DNA of 30,545 nt, taken from IMG/VR virus record IMGVR_UViG_3300036823_000235, positions 1 to 30,545 of that record; one strand, 5' to 3'. This document shows positions 30,295 to 30,545 of the stretch, in pieces. Each line of letters starts with the position of its first letter. Position 1 is the first letter of the stretch. The translations under genes were made by a program, and so were the position numbers. The DNA is from a virus. The notes under the pieces were generated by a model. It was not told the origin of the DNA and searched no databases. It saw only the letters and a program-made list of their open reading frames with translations.

Positions 30295-30545
30295 ATGTTT
30301 AAGAAAATCGGAAGCTTTTTCAGCAAGCTGTTCGGGAGCGTCCCGAGCTGGAGCCAGAAAGCCAGCACTGTTATCACGCTGGCTGCACCTCTCACCAACA
30401 CCATCGTAGTGCTTGCAGCCGGCGAGGAAGCCGCCGCTCAGGTAACTTCTGCCGTTCACGAAGTCCAGAGTGACATGGCTGCCGCTTCGGCTTTCCTGAG
30501 CGAAGCCCATGGCACTGCCACGGCTCCTGCAGGTCTGACTGCTGT
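30295..30545 (+). CDS. Partial gene: membrane-associated late phage protein, 5' 83 codons
   Basis: The frame opens at ATG 30295 and runs off the window end. The product starts MFKKIGSFFSKLFGSVPSWS, an amphipathic segment, then QKASTVITLAAPLTNTIVVL, a hydrophobic segment, and an Ala-rich helix EVQSDMAAASAFLSEAHG. 'VPSWSQKAST' parallels 'LPTWAQGAIT' in the holin-like protein at 29202, hinting at common origin. A GAGAAAA stretch before the ATG is a weak ribosome site. The 3' end is missing, so the full function cannot be judged. Confidence 0.65.
   Translation, partial: MFKKIGSFFSKLFGSVPSWSQKASTVITLAAPLTNTIVVLAAGEEAAAQVTSAVHEVQSDMAAASAFLSEAHGTATAPAGLTA

Overview
The window looks like the structural (late) half of a tailed-phage genome, siphovirus type, integrated in a bacterial chromosome. 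The first 186 bases encode the C-terminus of a host FtsX/MacB-type permease whose ending (RRASRVDPMVALRYE) is typical of the duplicated orphan permeases of Acidobacteriota. That ending, plus secreted proteins cut before Gln after 'FA' or 'HA', suggests an acidobacterial (Terriglobia-like) host. No integrase, repressor or replication gene is visible, so this is a prophage whose left end is packaging genes and whose right end lies outside the window.

Layout: 1-186 host gene; 187-690 terminator and non-coding boundary; 691-2287 small pre-packaging genes (unknown protein, DUF2158, CxxC protein, HNH nuclease); 2303-7860 packaging and head start (small and large terminase, Dam-like methylase, tiny membrane protein, HK97-type portal, ClpP-like prohead protease); 7977-10001 major capsid protein and a decoration-like protein, bracketed by stem-loops; 10061-11297 head-tail connectors; 11315-14997 a repeat-rich fibre-like protein, HK97 gp10-like protein, tail terminator and a small beta protein; 15059-18288 tail tube, tail assembly chaperone with probable -1 frameshift, tape measure; 18339-20448 two tandem fibre-like proteins; 20449-22320 a five-gene cassette on the opposite strand; 22381-27722 tail-tip block (distal tail, DUF2163-like hub, DUF6950 peptidase-like, giant gpJ-like protein); 27919-30545 lysis and late membrane genes. 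Two more single genes on the minus strand (24209-24418, 27719-27907) sit between tail genes like morons.

The gene order terminase-portal-protease-capsid-connector-tube-chaperone-tape measure-tip is a normal HK97/lambda-like assembly line. The unusual parts are: (1) four plus-strand genes inside this assembly line that resemble virion fibre or decoration proteins yet start with clear Sec signal peptides; (2) a minus-strand cassette with its own ribbon-helix-helix regulator and promoter/operator, encoding a PEGA-domain envelope protein, a secreted protein and two tiny overlapping membrane proteins; (3) a Hint (intein/hedgehog-like) domain at the very C-terminus of the gpJ-like tip protein, and a carbohydrate-binding-like insert in its middle; (4) a major capsid protein with a hydrophobic N-terminal extension. 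Together these suggest a phage that invests heavily in the host envelope, but functions of the exported proteins are inference only.
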